Below are positions 1-10,721 of a stretch of 64,000 nt of DNA, in pieces (the stretch's first letter is position 1; each line of letters starts with the position of its first letter). The DNA is taken from contig NC_016131.3 in assembly GCF_000005505.3 (NCBI RefSeq), positions 51,321,355-51,385,354 of the forward strand. Direction: 5' to 3'. A program made the position numbers and the translations under genes. Under the pieces are notes generated by a model. It was not told the origin of the DNA and made no database searches. It saw only the letters and a list, made by a program, of their open reading frames with translations. Source of the stretch: Brachypodium distachyon (taxonomy: Eukaryota > Streptophyta > Magnoliopsida > Poales > Poaceae).

Positions 1-551
1 ATGATGCTGTTGTCAGCCTCAAAAGTTCGAGCGTTACTTCGAGCACGTTGTTTTCTTCGCCAGCTCCATCATACAAGGGTGTGTTTGCGTCCTCCAACAA
101 TTTTTTGAACTGAGCAGACTTTGCCTCATCTTCGGGGTCCTCCAGTTGGTCCCGTAGGTACGGGTCATCTAGCATTTCGGCAATCCTGCCACGTGGAGCT
201 CCTTCACCTTCCACATTGGCCTCCTCATCGACCCTTGTTTCTTCCTCGGGATCATTCATCAGATCATACCGCGGGACATCATCTTCGCTACCGCTACCGA
301 CATCAACCGCATCCTCCCCGTGACAAGTCCAGCGTGAATAACCTTCCACAAAATACGATACCAGCACGTGCATCTGAACATCTTCAGGCTTCATCGTGCA
401 TGTGTTTCCACAGTTGCGACATGGACAACACATCATCACAAGTCCTTTTCGTTCCATATCACCTTTCGCGACTCCAAAAAAGACCGTCCGTTCGATTATC
501 CATCGAGCATTGATTCCTTCCGTGGCGTACATCCAAGAACGGTCCTTCGAT
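1..551 (-). CDS. CACTA transposase (TNP2/TNPD-type), N-terminal transposase-associated domain, partial
   Basis: The minus-strand frame is open from 551 to the window edge. It begins after a splice acceptor (…gttgtag on the minus strand, AG at 552-553) with the residues DRSWMYATEG and continues through a cysteine motif CCPCRNCGN. The spacing matches the transposase-associated domain (Pfam Transpos_assoc) that precedes the TNP2 catalytic domain in plant CACTA transposases. After it comes an acidic linker and the segment LLEDANTPLYDGAG, also typical of the family. The protein would bind transposon ends and catalyse cut-and-paste in the nucleus. No stop or frameshift is visible here. The first exon lies upstream (higher coordinates) but I could not place its start, and the catalytic domain is beyond position 1. 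Confidence 0.82.
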
Positions 552-1082
552 CTACAACACAATACACAAGAAAACACAAAGCAAAATAGTTAGCCTAATA
601 ATTAACAAGGGGATTAAGGTGTTAATTAACCGGGGTTAAGGGGCTAACTAAAAATTTGAAATTAGGGACATTCAGAGAGAAATTGGAGGCCAGCGAGAAA
701 GATCGGGAGGCCGGAGCTCAAAAATTTGAAATTGGAGAACTTCGAAGAGAAATTGGAGGCCGGCGAGAAAGATCAGGAGGGAGAGAGAGCTCGCAAGGGA
801 GAGGGAAGCTTCGGGCTCGAAGATTGGAGCTCACCGGCCGCCGGAGCTCCAAAAATGGAGCTCGCTGGAGATGGCCGCCGCCGGCCATGGAGATGGGTGG
901 CACTGGCGGGGGGAGAGAGGAGGAAGGGAGAGGGAGGAGAAGGGGCTACCCGCTGGGCTCACCAGCGGCCATGGCAAAATCGGGCAGCGCTCCGCTGTCA
1001 CCGGAGAAGAAGGGGCCGCAGCTGGTCCGTTCCGACGCGCCACGCGACCAGCTGCGGCTCTGCCCCTTGTACTTAAGCCGCG
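552..1082 (-). other. CACTA leader / first-intron region
   Basis: Sequence between the transposase splice acceptor and the subterminal repeats. It changes from AT-rich (552-650) to GC-rich (780-1080). Several frames are open through the GC-rich part, but their arginine/proline/glycine-rich products look like composition artefacts. The true first exon and promoter of the transposase should lie here or among the subterminal repeats; I cannot place them. Confidence 0.4.
650..782. repeat. Tandem duplication, two copies with a 70-bp period
   Basis: The block beginning aaaaatttgaaatt at 650 recurs at 720 and stays similar through gagaaattggaggcc and cgagaaagatc. Both copies lie in the leader of the CACTA element. 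Confidence 0.75.
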
Positions 1083-1450
1083 ACGATCATCAGTGGCGGT
1101 CAGGACTTGGGCGACCGTTACTGATAATAGGGGATACATCAGTAACAGTCGCTTTAATTCGGCCCGTTAATGATGTGCCACACATCAGTAACGGTCGGGC
1201 CGGGAGCGACCGTTACTAATATGTACCACACATCAGTGATAGGCACGTTAGGGAGACCGTTACTGATGTGTGGTACATCAGTAACGATCGTCTCTTACTG
1301 CCGCCACTGATGTCTCTCGTGAGGAATGATGGTACATCAGTGGCGGTCGCCTCTCGCGATCGTCATTGATGTATGGCTGGGCGGGGATGGGCAGACCCCG
1401 CTCTGTTCATCAGTAATGGTCGCGCTGGACCCATTACTGATGTGCCGTGA
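1083..1450. repeat. CACTA subterminal repeats
   Basis: A 14-15 bp motif, acatcagtaacggtcg or its complement cgaccgttactgatgt, occurs about ten times in both orientations. Clear copies lie near 1112, 1136, 1165, 1181, 1206, 1230, 1255, 1274, 1303, 1333, 1360, 1407 and 1429, some as the variant cagtggcggtcg. In CACTA elements such arrays are binding sites for the TNPA-like protein needed for excision. The array stops at the transposon terminus, as expected. Confidence 0.8.
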
Positions 1451-1456
1451 GTAGTG

Positions 1457-1862
1457 AGATGTTTGGGTTAATATATTCAGGTGGGGAGACTGCCCCACTC
1501 TCTCGCCCCCCCCACCCCCCAAAGACATCAGATTAGTTTTTCTTAAAGCAGGGTTTTATATATGCACAAGAATATGATTTCTACCAAGCTGTAGAGCCAC
1601 AACAAACTACCTCAGATATGATTCTCACATCATGTGACAGCAAAGAGCAAACAATTTTGTTCTAATCGTTTTATAATTTTTCAACAAGTGCAGTAACTCA
1701 TTCCTAGGAAAGCCCTGGTCCCAATCCAACGATAGCCATGTAACTAATTCCATCAAGGTGCAAATATGGTTACCAACCCATTCCTGACCAGAACCCTATA
1801 TCGGTGGAGGACGGCGGCGACGCTGCGGCTAGTAGGTGTGTAGAAACGAACGGGAGGCGGCA
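1457..1862. other. Unassigned spacer
   Basis: DNA flanking the CACTA end. It contains a C-rich run (about 1507-1522) and AT-rich sequence. No gene, repeat or element boundary is recognisable. Confidence 0.5.
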
Positions 1863-2813
1863 ATGGCGAGCACTAACCCACCTCCGTACCACAATGACGG
1901 TAGCTGCCGCCGATTCGCGGAGGAGATATTTTGCCGCGAGGAGTCTTATATCTGGCCTGATGTGGCTGAGATAGTGATTTCCCGCACCTCCGGAATGGAA
2001 GAGAAGGCAGTGAGGCTGCGAGGTAAAGCCATCGTTGCTACCATCCATATATGATCAGCGCTCAATCCGCCGGCCACTTAAGCTGAAGAGGTCATGGCAG
2101 CTCTCAAGCAGCGATGCAACTTCAAAAGGGGAGTGCACATCATGGTATGTCCTAGGCCCGCCAACTTTCTGATTCGCTTTGATTCGAGTGATGATTGCAC
2201 GACAGCGGTGATACAATCGATGCGCATCAGGTGCCCTGTCGACCACATCTCGTTTCGCCGCTGGACCTCCATCTTCCATGGAGAGGAGTCAAAACTGCAT
2301 TTTAGCTGCGTTCTTAGCTTGGATGGACTGATGGAGGATGCGCAAGAGTTGGAATTTGTGAAGAATTTGATTAATCAGCTAGGAGGCAAGTTCGTGGCAA
2401 TTTTGCCTAGGACTGATCCGCGCTGCGTGAAGCTCAGGGCATGGATGCGTGATCCTTGTGCCATCCCGAAGCATGAGAGTGCCTACTTCGGCCACACAAC
2501 CAGCTCCTCAATACGCTGATGAGTTCATTGATGATTCAATTGCAGCGGGGTAGAACCAGAAACCAGGCGTGCTCTGTCGTTCGGGGTCATCGTACACGTC
2601 CATGAAGTGGTCGATAGGTTTCATCTTCTTACTGATGTTTCGGACCACAACAACAGGGACTACTCTGATTCTTCTTCAGATGATGAAGCTTATTTGGACT
2701 ATGGTGGTTCTGGAATACCGCGAGGAGATCTCACTCGCCTCCATCAGTTCCCTTATTTTGCTGGCGCTGTAGATGGCTCAGGTCCTCCAAAAGCAGGGGT
2801 TAATCCATGTTGA
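1863..2813 (+). pseudogene. Decayed DUF4283-like gene
   Basis: An ATG at 1863 opens a frame broken by TGA at 2052-2054 and TAA at 2079-2081. It continues in the same frame to 2519 with residues FLIRFDSSDDC, ISFRRW and AWMRDP. After a frameshift near 2510 come YADEFIDDS and a stop. A third frame then carries VHVHEVVDRFHLLTD (about 2585-2635) and a Ser/Asp-rich tail ending near 2813. The order (small alpha/beta domain with an FRRW-type motif, a W-rich conserved end, an 'IVHVHEV' linker, an acidic tail) resembles the large grass family annotated with DUF4283, whose function is unknown and which is often element-associated. The family call is from memory of motifs, not a search. At least two nonsense and two frameshift lesions mean no product. 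Confidence 0.55.
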
Positions 2814-4301
2814 TGATGTGTTATGTTTAATCCATGTTGATTTTGATGTATGTTGTCTATGTATTAGTGGTTTGTTGTCCGAAGACTACCTATTTGTACT
2901 GATCAAGAGCAGGTTGTTGCTCCTTATCTGAACCTGGACATGTACTGTTATCGGCACTTATGATTTGCTATGAATTTCTTACGCAATTGAATTTCCTTCA
3001 AATTGATTTCTGATTGCACAAATGAAAAGCGAATGGAAAGTTATGCAAGATTACCAAATTTAAATATGTTTTGAGAAGGTTAACTTTTCTTGACCAGGGA
3101 ATTTATAGCGACATTTGGGTGTCCCAGCCCACCTAAATGGACAATTTTGGAGGAAGCTTAGAAAGTGAACTTGCCCCAAATTGATTTCAGACTGCACCAA
3201 TGGAATCCGAATGGAAATTTATGCAAGATGACCAAATTTCAACTTCTTTTGTGAATGTTGACTTTTGTTGACCAGGGAAAAAATAGTCACATTTGGCTGT
3301 CTCAGCACACCAAAATGGCTGCATTTGAAAACCCCCCCAAAATTCGACCTTCTCCAAATTAATTTCTGATTGCACCAATAGAAAGTACATCAACAGTTAA
3401 GAACACTAGTGAAATTTCAAACCCATTTGAAAATGTTGACTTCGCGTTGACCAGGATTTAAATCCACTCAAATCCATTCAAATCTGCAAAAGTAAAGAGT
3501 TTTTTTTAACTTTTCTTGGAGGAGTCAAGTAGTAATAATGTTTGCATACTTCCAATAACTATTTCACAGCTTCAAATCATGTATGTCATATCATTTTGGC
3601 CCCAACACATCAAATTTAACTGAATTTGAAATTCAAAAAAATATGAAAATAGGTCCAAATTGAAAATGCTTTTGTATACATGCAATACATACCAAATGTG
3701 CTTAGTGTGCCAAATTTTACAAGATTTGGACAAAGTTTTAAATCCAAATGTCAAAATGAGTTCATTTCTCTAACATCTTCCTGAGGTGTTTCTGAAACAT
3801 GTCAGGGAGATGTGGTGCACTGTACATGAAGTACATTGTGAAATTTAGATAATGTTCTGATTTTTTTATGTGATGAATGTATCACTAAAATTGACACTTG
3901 CAGAAAATCATAATTTTCTGACAACTATTTAATATTATTAACATTATTATACTTTTGAGTTAAGTGTAAATCACAGTAATTAAGGTATATAACATTTCAT
4001 TTTCATCGAAACCTATGTGTTTGCGTTCTACTAGATACAATGGGTCCAATGGACCTTTCTTACATTAGTTTCTTGTGGTAAATGTATTTTAAAAAGTGAT
4101 TTTTCATTTAATGCCGAAATGTGCTGAAAATCCAAAGTATGTACGCAATATAGTAAAATTGCTCTAGAAATTCTGAAATTCTTCAAGAACAAATAACATG
4201 TAAGGTTACAAAAAAAATTTTATATGTTCAAAACCTTTATTTACTAACGTTTTTGACCCAACACTTGAAAATTGGAAGAAACCCTATCAGTGGCGGGTGA
4301 A
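2814..4301. other. AT-rich non-coding DNA, possible relic of a second CACTA element
   Basis: No open frame has protein-like composition. The first part holds the 178-bp repeats (3001-3470). The last recognisable bases before RIRE2-1 are tatcagtggcggg (about 4287-4299). That motif resembles the cagtggcgg variant in the CACTA subterminal array at 1333-1350, so this block may be the interior and one end of another CACTA copy cut off by RIRE2-1. The transition at about 4302 is placed by where Gag-like coding begins. Confidence 0.35.
3001..3470 (+). repeat. Degenerate tandem repeat, about 178-bp period, three copies
   Basis: Copies start at about 3001, 3179 and 3357. Shared blocks are aattgatttctgattgcacc at the start, tatgcaaga.gaccaaattt in the middle, gttgac-tt-ttgaccaggga, and a shorter cagc-cacc-aaatgg end in the first two. 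The third copy is the most diverged and runs out near 3470. Confidence 0.7.
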
Positions 4302-5817
4302 GCGAAGCCCGTTGCTTAAACTGCGGGGACATTGGGCACCTCTCCCGAGACTGCACGAACAACCCCCCCGGCAGAGCGGGCCGGGGCACAACCTACGGCG
4401 ACAAAGGAGAGAATCCGCAGGGGGTCGCGCGCGGTCAGGCCCGCGGCGGCAAGGACCGGCCTCCTCGAGGACGCGACAAGCCTCGCGCTGAGCAGCGCGA
4501 GGATGACTACAGCGATGACGCCGACGATGAGCCGGGCTTCCAAGAGCCCCGCGACACCGCCTGCATCCATGGGGGAGCATATGCTCTCACGTCTCACGCT
4601 GCCGTCAAGCGGCTTACGCGTGAGGTCTGTGCTCTCCTCCCTAGCATGGAGGTGCAGCAGCCATTGAGGTGGTCGCACGTGCCGATCACCTTCAACTCGG
4701 ACGATTACCCGATCCGTCCCTTGGGTTCAGGGGTGCTCCCCCTCGTGGTGTCGCCGATCATAAACGATGTGACGGTGACTAAGGTACTAGTGGACAGCGG
4801 GGCAAGCCTTAACCTGCTGTCCGCCAAGCTGGGGGAAAAGCTTCAGCTGCCCCTGGAGGAGATGAAGCCCACCGACCCGTTCCGGGGGATCAACCCCGGA
4901 GTGGTGCAGCCCATGGGGCGAATCGCGCTCCCGGTGACCTTCGGTTCCCGGGAAGCGTTTCGGACTGAGCACATCGTTTTCGATGTGGCTCACACCCCGT
5001 TGCCATACAACGGGATCATTGGTCGACTGTGCTGATCAAGTTTATGGCAGCAACCCATTGCGGCTATGGCATGATGAAGATGCCATCAACATACGGCGTT
5101 TTCTCCATCAAGTGCGACCTGAAAGACGCTGCTTGGTGCATGGGCGAGGTCGTGAAGACCTTCGCAGTGACGGATCCCGGCGACTACGATGTTGCCGGGA
5201 ACGAGGATCCACTTGCGGGTGAACAACCCGCACAGAAGAAGGCACGAGCCGCTGCCGGACAGGATGCCGGGGGCAGCCAGCTCCAGCCCGCGCGTAAGCA
5301 AGGGCATGAAGCTGAAGGAGGAGGGTACCAAGGTCCAGAAGGTGACCCTTCATGCCGGCAACGAGGCACGCGCCGTCTCCATCTGAGCGACCCTCGGCGA
5401 CAAATAGGAAAGCTCCCTCGTCTCCTTCCTCCGGGAGAACTCTGACGTGTTCGCTTGGTAGCTGTCAGATCTTCCCGGAGTCCCTAGGGAGGTGATCGAG
5501 CATCGGCTGGTGGTGCGGCCAGATGCGCGGCCCGTCAAGCAGAAGGTTCGCCGGCAAGCACAGGAACGCAAAGACTTCATTCAGTAGCAAGTGGAGAAGC
5601 TCAAGAACGCCGGGGCGATCAGGGAAGTGTTGTACCCTACTTGGTTAGCAAACCCTGTTGTAGTCCCTAAAGCTGGAAATAAATTGCGCATGTGTGTGGA
5701 TTTTACTGATCTTAACCGTGCATGTCCTAAGGACCCCTTCCCTGTACCCCATATCGATCAAATAGTAGATTCTACAGCAGGTTGTGAGTCTTTGTGCTTT
5801 CTAGATGCCTTCTCCGG
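4302..5817 (+). pseudogene. RIRE2-1 gag-protease-RT, 5' portion
   Basis: Starts inside Gag at the zinc knuckle CLNCGDIGHLSRDC (about 4313-4354, CX2CX4HX4C). A basic linker, the aspartic protease with active site VLVDSGASLNLLS (about 4786-4824), a linker and the N-terminal half of RT follow, ending in LDAFSG at the insertion point. Lesions are a 1-nt deletion near 5025, a frameshift near 5300, TGA at 5384, and in-frame TAG at 5405, 5459 and 5585. Aligned with the RIRE2-2 copy, TAG 5459 and 5585 fall on glutamine codons. TAG 5405 has a matching TAG in RIRE2-2. The capsid part of Gag is absent. It cannot encode a functional polyprotein. Confidence 0.82.
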
Positions 5818-8800
5818 TGTGAGACCCCGAGACTGAATTTATGCAATTTAGCCCCAAATGCTAACTCACGCATAAATCAAGCCCCAGTGCCTCCCTACGA
5901 TGAACACTTCACAACATGCATGGAATGTGTTCACTGCAGGTTGGAACAACAATGATATCATTACATCACTCGCAAGACTTACGGGAGATCTAAACTAGAT
6001 ATGCAACATTTCTCAAAAGATGGATAAAAGGGTGGGGTTATGCAGCAGCGATATATCTTGAGAGACTCACTAATGACATCGTCTAACTAGAGGATAAGGA
6101 GCGTCTACCAAGTGAAGTGATCTTCTAATATCTAACACCAAACAAACACAACCTCTTAGCACCCCCTCAACCCCTTGTGAGGAAATGATCCAAAGGCACT
6201 CACACTTAAGCACTTTTAAGCATATCCATGGTTAAGGCTAATTACTACTCAAGTTTAGGAGGTTAAGTTAATTAATTGGTATGAGTTCTCTATGATCAAG
6301 TAATGACCAACCAAGTCGTCCATAACTGCGGACACGGCTTTCCGAAAGATTTATCCCTGCAGGGTGTGCCAATTTACCCGTACACGTTCGTCCAACCCTT
6401 GACGCCACTAGCATGGGACACACGCAAAAGCATGTGCCGGCAGGATTGAGCGACACGACGTTCCCAAGCCCCACAACTAATCCAGGGAACCACCCAACTG
6501 AGTCTAATCCAAAACGAGAGCCCGGCCGAAGCGTCGTACGGACTCAAGAGTTGCGTGGACAGCTGGTAGTGGTTCAGTGTCCGCAGAATGACCACTCCAG
6601 ACTAGTGCCGCAATCCTATATGTATGCAAAGTACCAACAAAATCTCCAAGCACAACACGAGTGTATATGCGATATGCCAAATGGAACGTCCGAACTATGT
6701 GGCCCTTGGAAGAGCTATGAAACGAGTACTAAGCCAAGGGGGAACCCATATATTCTCCCACGAGCGGTTAGCGCAAAGTTTCTTGGGTCGACGAAAACGA
6801 GAACTCAGTCCTTGGGTCGGCGCCAATGGAACAAAACACCAATGCGTTAGCACGGCCTCCCATCATTGCCTTGTGCAGGTAATAACAGGTCACAGTTTAA
6901 TAATTGCAATTAAATACAGAAAAGTAGCATGTGGATGTAGCAATTGTGCAACCCCAGATATAAGGACAGTAGACTCTCAACTAAGCATGACATCTAATGA
7001 CCAAGAGGTAGGGCAACAACAAACATGTGACATGGTAATAGGACAAGTAACAAGACAAAGGCATTTGAGTAGAGCTGACTAAAAAGTTATGCAATCCTAA
7101 AGGCATCGTGACAGGACTGAGAACGTAACTTAGTGCAAGAATGAGAGAGAGGCATTGGGTATAATCAACATGTTCAAGGAATGGCTGCTTGCCTGGATTC
7201 TCAGTCGCTGGGCACCGAGAGAGGGGATCCGAAGAAGTGTGGGAACCCGGATCGTCGACGGAGTACGTCGGAGTCGCTAACGATAAGATCCAAACACACA
7301 AGGTAGGTAGAATAAGCATACATAGAGTGCAATGCGCAAACAAGGACGCATGGCATGGGGTAGAATGATGCATTCAGTTTAAACAAGGGTTCTAGGCATT
7401 TAGTGAAATAGATTATCCATTAGATGGTAAGATGGATGATAACAGTGGTTTCACCTTGCTCAAATATATTAAACAGTAACATGGTCATAAAGTACAGGTT
7501 ACAAAGAATAGTTTACATTTTTACAGAAGGTTCAAATTCATTGCCAATTTTAAACTAGGAGCTACACAAGTTCTTATGTTTGAATTTTAAATCTGGGACA
7601 TATTTGAAATTAGAAACCTCAAAATGTAAATCTAATTGCACAGTTAAACTCCTTGCATTTTTCTGATTCCAAAACATATATGGTTTGCTCAATTTGGACA
7701 TAGCATGCATTTTCTAGGATTTAAACGAGATTTGAAACATTTCTAGAATTCGAAAACAAATGAAAACACATAGAGATCTAAAACTACGCTGGCGCAGCTA
7801 GCCTGTGCGGCTGACAGCGGGCCCGGAAGGGCTGACTAGGCGAGGCATGCTGAGCTAGCTGCCGCGGTCACTGACCAGCGGGTCCCACCTGTCAGGTTTG
7901 GTCAAAGAGTAAACAGGTGGGTTTTACCCTGCGGTCTGACAGAGCGAACGGACGAGCAAGGTAACCAGGCGGGCTGCGAAACGGATCTTACCAGAACAAG
8001 GGTGTGCGCCCTTTTGAACCAGCCCAAGCTAGCTGCTTGCGGGCGCGCGCGGCGGCCACGGCATGGCATGAACACCGGCGACCAAAGCTAGCGGCGGAGG
8101 GTTACAAGGCTTGGCCTTTTCGTCCCGGCGCTTCACGGAGGCAAGCTAGCACGAAGGCTAGCGCACAAGCCCTCCTGGCACGCGCGAGCGGCATGGAGCC
8201 GAAGCTCGCCGGCGGCGTTCCAGGACGTGGTCGCGTCGTGCTCGCTCTACAGAGAGAACTAGAGAGAGAGAGGTTGCGACGGATGCGCATCAACAAGGCG
8301 GAGCTCACCGTGCAGAAGATGGTCCACGGAGAGGCTTGTCGTTGCCGGAATTTCGTCAGAGATGGGCGGCGGCCGGAGAGGAAGAATTCGTCCTAGGCGT
8401 CGATGTAGGCGATCTCGCTCCGATTCCTTGCACCCACGCGTAGAGGAAGAAGAGGCGCGCTCGGTGACGCGGTCGGGGCGTCGTGGTTCGGCCGGAGGCG
8501 GCGGCGCGACGCAGTGGCGTCCACGGCCCGAAAGAAGCGGCGGCACGGCGCAAGAAACGGGGGAGAGGAAACCGCCTGGCGCTGGGGAAGGGAGGAGGCA
8601 CGGCACAGCTTAAGTACGGGCGCGGAGCACTCCCTGTCACTGTCGAGGGCGGACGTGGCACGCGGGCTCCATCAGCCAGGAGGAAGAAAGCAGAGGTGGA
8701 AGAAGGCTTTGTGAGAGAATGCGTATTTCGCGGAATACGTCTTCGACGCGGGGAAGCGGAATGCGGGCGCTGCGCGAGGCTGCTGGGCCGAGCAGGGCTG

Positions 8801-9308
8801 CGGGGGAAGGTGGGCTGCGGCGCGCGCGCGGGAGAAGGGCCGAGGCGGCTGGGCCAGCTCGGGCCAAAGGTAAGCAGGTTAGGTTTTTTTTCTTTTTTTC
8901 TTTTTCCTTTTCTTTTCTGTTTTCTGTTTTGCAAATAGTTTTTGGATTCAAATTTCAAACACCATTTTGAAAAGCTGAGAAGTAGAAGAATTCAAATATG
9001 GCACTACTATTTGGAAATATTCAAATGGGGTTAAAGGTTTGAAACAAAACCCATTTGAATGTCATTTATAAATATAGAAAAAGGAATTCAAATTCAAAGA
9101 AGGATGATTCATATTTGAATCTTCTAGCAAATTCAAACAACAAGATTTCAAACCACAAGTTAAAAAAATGTAATTTGCAAACTTTATGTGAAACTAAGAA
9201 GTGATGACATGACATGGATGGAAATGTAAAATGTTATGCAACAAGAATTAAATTACAAATAGGTCCAAGCAAGGGCTTAAATGTAGATGTTGCTCTTGGG
9301 CTGTTACA
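5818..9308 (-). repeat. Element A 3' LTR (3491 bp)
   Basis: Begins tgtgagaccccg and ends gggctgttaca on plus, so minus-strand TGTAACA…GGTCTCACA. It aligns with the other LTR at 16971-18350 and 40687-42226. Compared with that copy it lacks 311 bp (equivalent to 17125-17435), with ACTC at both deletion edges. It retains a 921-bp block (6881-7801) that the other copy lacks. A GC-rich segment at about 7780-8870 contains the promoter-like part. Small open frames inside are arginine/proline-rich composition artefacts, not genes. Confidence 0.88.
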
Positions 9309-9322
9309 ATTCTCCCCCACTA
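9309..9322 (-). other. Element A polypurine tract
   Basis: Minus strand AGTGGGGGAGAAT lies directly upstream of the 3' LTR start (TGTAACAG). This is the standard plus-strand primer for gypsy elements. Confidence 0.8.
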
Positions 9323-9345
9323 AAAGGAATCGCGTCCCGAGATTC

Positions 9346-10716
9346 TCAGGGATCCGCAAGAAAGGTAGGATAATCCTTGCATAACTGATCTTCACGTTCC
9401 CATGTTGCCTCTTTGTCAGAGTGATGAGACCAAAGGATCTTGTAGAATTTATGAGTTTTGTTGCGAGTGCGACGTTCTTTCACATCGAGAACGCAAACTG
9501 GACACTCCTTGTAAGTGAGATCTTTGCGGAGCTCGATGGTCTCATGGTTGACTGCATGACCAGGATCCTTGAAACAACGTTTGAGTTGGGAAACATGGAA
9601 CACATGATGGACCTTGGTGAGATTCGGAGGAAGCTCGAGGCGATAAGCTACCTCGCCTTGCTTTACGATCACCTTGAAGGGGCCAATGTAACGAGGCGCA
9701 AGCTTGCCTTTCACATTGAAACGATGTGTATGTCGCATCGGAGTGACACGAAGATACGCCTGATCACCGGGAGCATACACCACCTCTTGGTGTTTGTTAT
9801 CATAGTAGCTCTTTTGACGGGATTGAGCTGCTAACAGATTTTCCCGAATGATACGGCATTGGTCCTTAGCTTCTTGAAACAAATCTGGCCCGAAGAGTTG
9901 ACGTTCACCTGCCTCGGTCCAGTTCAAGGGAGTGCGACATTTGCGACTATAGAGGAAAGTGATTGGCGCCATGCCCAGACTTGCTTGATAGCTGTTGTTG
10001 TAAGAGAACTCCGCAAACGGTAGAGATTCCTCCCATTTCATACCAAAGGAAACTCCGGATTTGCTTTGCACTTTTGGGTTGAGACCACCCGACAATGTCC
10101 TGAATTCGTTCCGGATTAACAACAATTCCCTTTGCTGAGATGACGTGACCAAGATAATTGACTTGTGGAAACCAGAACTTAGCATAGAGTCGATTTTCAC
10201 GAAGTTTGGAAAGGATGAGGCGAAGATGTTCTTCATGTTCTTCCTCGGATTTAGAATAGACAAGAATGTCATCCAAGTAGACCACAACGAACTTGTCCAG
10301 ATATTCCATGAAAATAGAATTCATCAGACGAGAGAAAGTAGCTGGAGCATTGGTGAGGCCAAAAGACATGACTGTGTACTCGTAAAGACCATAACGAGTG
10401 GTGAAAGCGGTCTTTGGAATGTCCTCCTTCCGGATTTTGATTTGATGATACCCTAAACGTAGATCGAGTTTTGAGAAAACTGCGGCTCCGGCTAGTTGGT
10501 CAAACAGATCGTTGATTCTAGGAAGTGGGTATTTGTTCTTGATTAAGAGGATGGTAATCAACACACAGACATTCGGTTTTGTCCTTCTTCTGCACAAACA
10601 GAGTGGGACAACCCCAAGGAGAGGAGCTTGGACGGATGTATCCTTTCTTCTCCAAGTCTTCAAGTTGTCTTTTAAGTTCCGCCAACTCTGGTGGAGACAT
10701 CTTGTAGGGACGCCTA
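9346..10716 (-). pseudogene. Element A pol: RT, then integrase C-terminus and chromodomain, with an internal deletion
   Basis: Downstream of solo LTR B (minus reading), RT starts with [18 protein letters not shown] and runs through [12 protein letters not shown] frameshift near 10548 follows, then the catalytic box [14 protein letters not shown] ends at [10 protein letters not shown] near 10055 and jumps directly to the distal integrase segment [20 protein letters not shown]. RNase H, the integrase zinc finger and the D,D,E core are therefore missing, roughly 1.5 kb of coding sequence. The remainder ([26 protein letters not shown], then a chromodomain with KILWSHHSDKEATWE) is open to the stop at 9346-9348. 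The chromodomain assigns the copy to chromoviruses. No active integrase could be made. Confidence 0.85.
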
Positions 10717-10721
10717 TGAAC

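Larger units (their letters stand above)
1..1456 (-). mobile_element. CACTA (En/Spm) DNA transposon, 5' end; rest lies left of the window
   Basis: Read on the minus strand, the element starts at 1456 with CACTACTCACGG (plus strand TAGTG at 1452-1456), the hallmark terminus of the superfamily. Behind it come subterminal repeats (1083-1450), about 530 bp of leader or intron sequence, and then the first recognisable transposase exon (1-551). The order terminus, subterminal repeats, transposase is the standard 5' half of an autonomous-type CACTA element. The other terminus and the second copy of the expected 3-bp target duplication are outside the window; bases 1457-1459 (aga) would be one copy. 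Completeness cannot be judged. Confidence 0.8.

Noticed and set aside
656..1219. 187-aa plus-strand frame across the CACTA leader
   Set aside because: It runs through the tandem duplication and into subterminal repeats, on the strand opposite to the transposase, with low-complexity composition.
6413..6850. 145-aa open frame, also present at 17876-18391
   Set aside because: It occurs in both LTRs of element A with frame-changing differences and no protein-like pattern; LTR sequence.
8356..8958. 200-aa open frame on minus (and similar ones at 12899-13582, 27916-28566, 41307-41870, 48058-48513)
   Set aside because: They lie in GC-rich LTR promoter blocks, are Arg/Pro/Ser/Ala-rich, are open in several frames at once and are not conserved between LTR copies.
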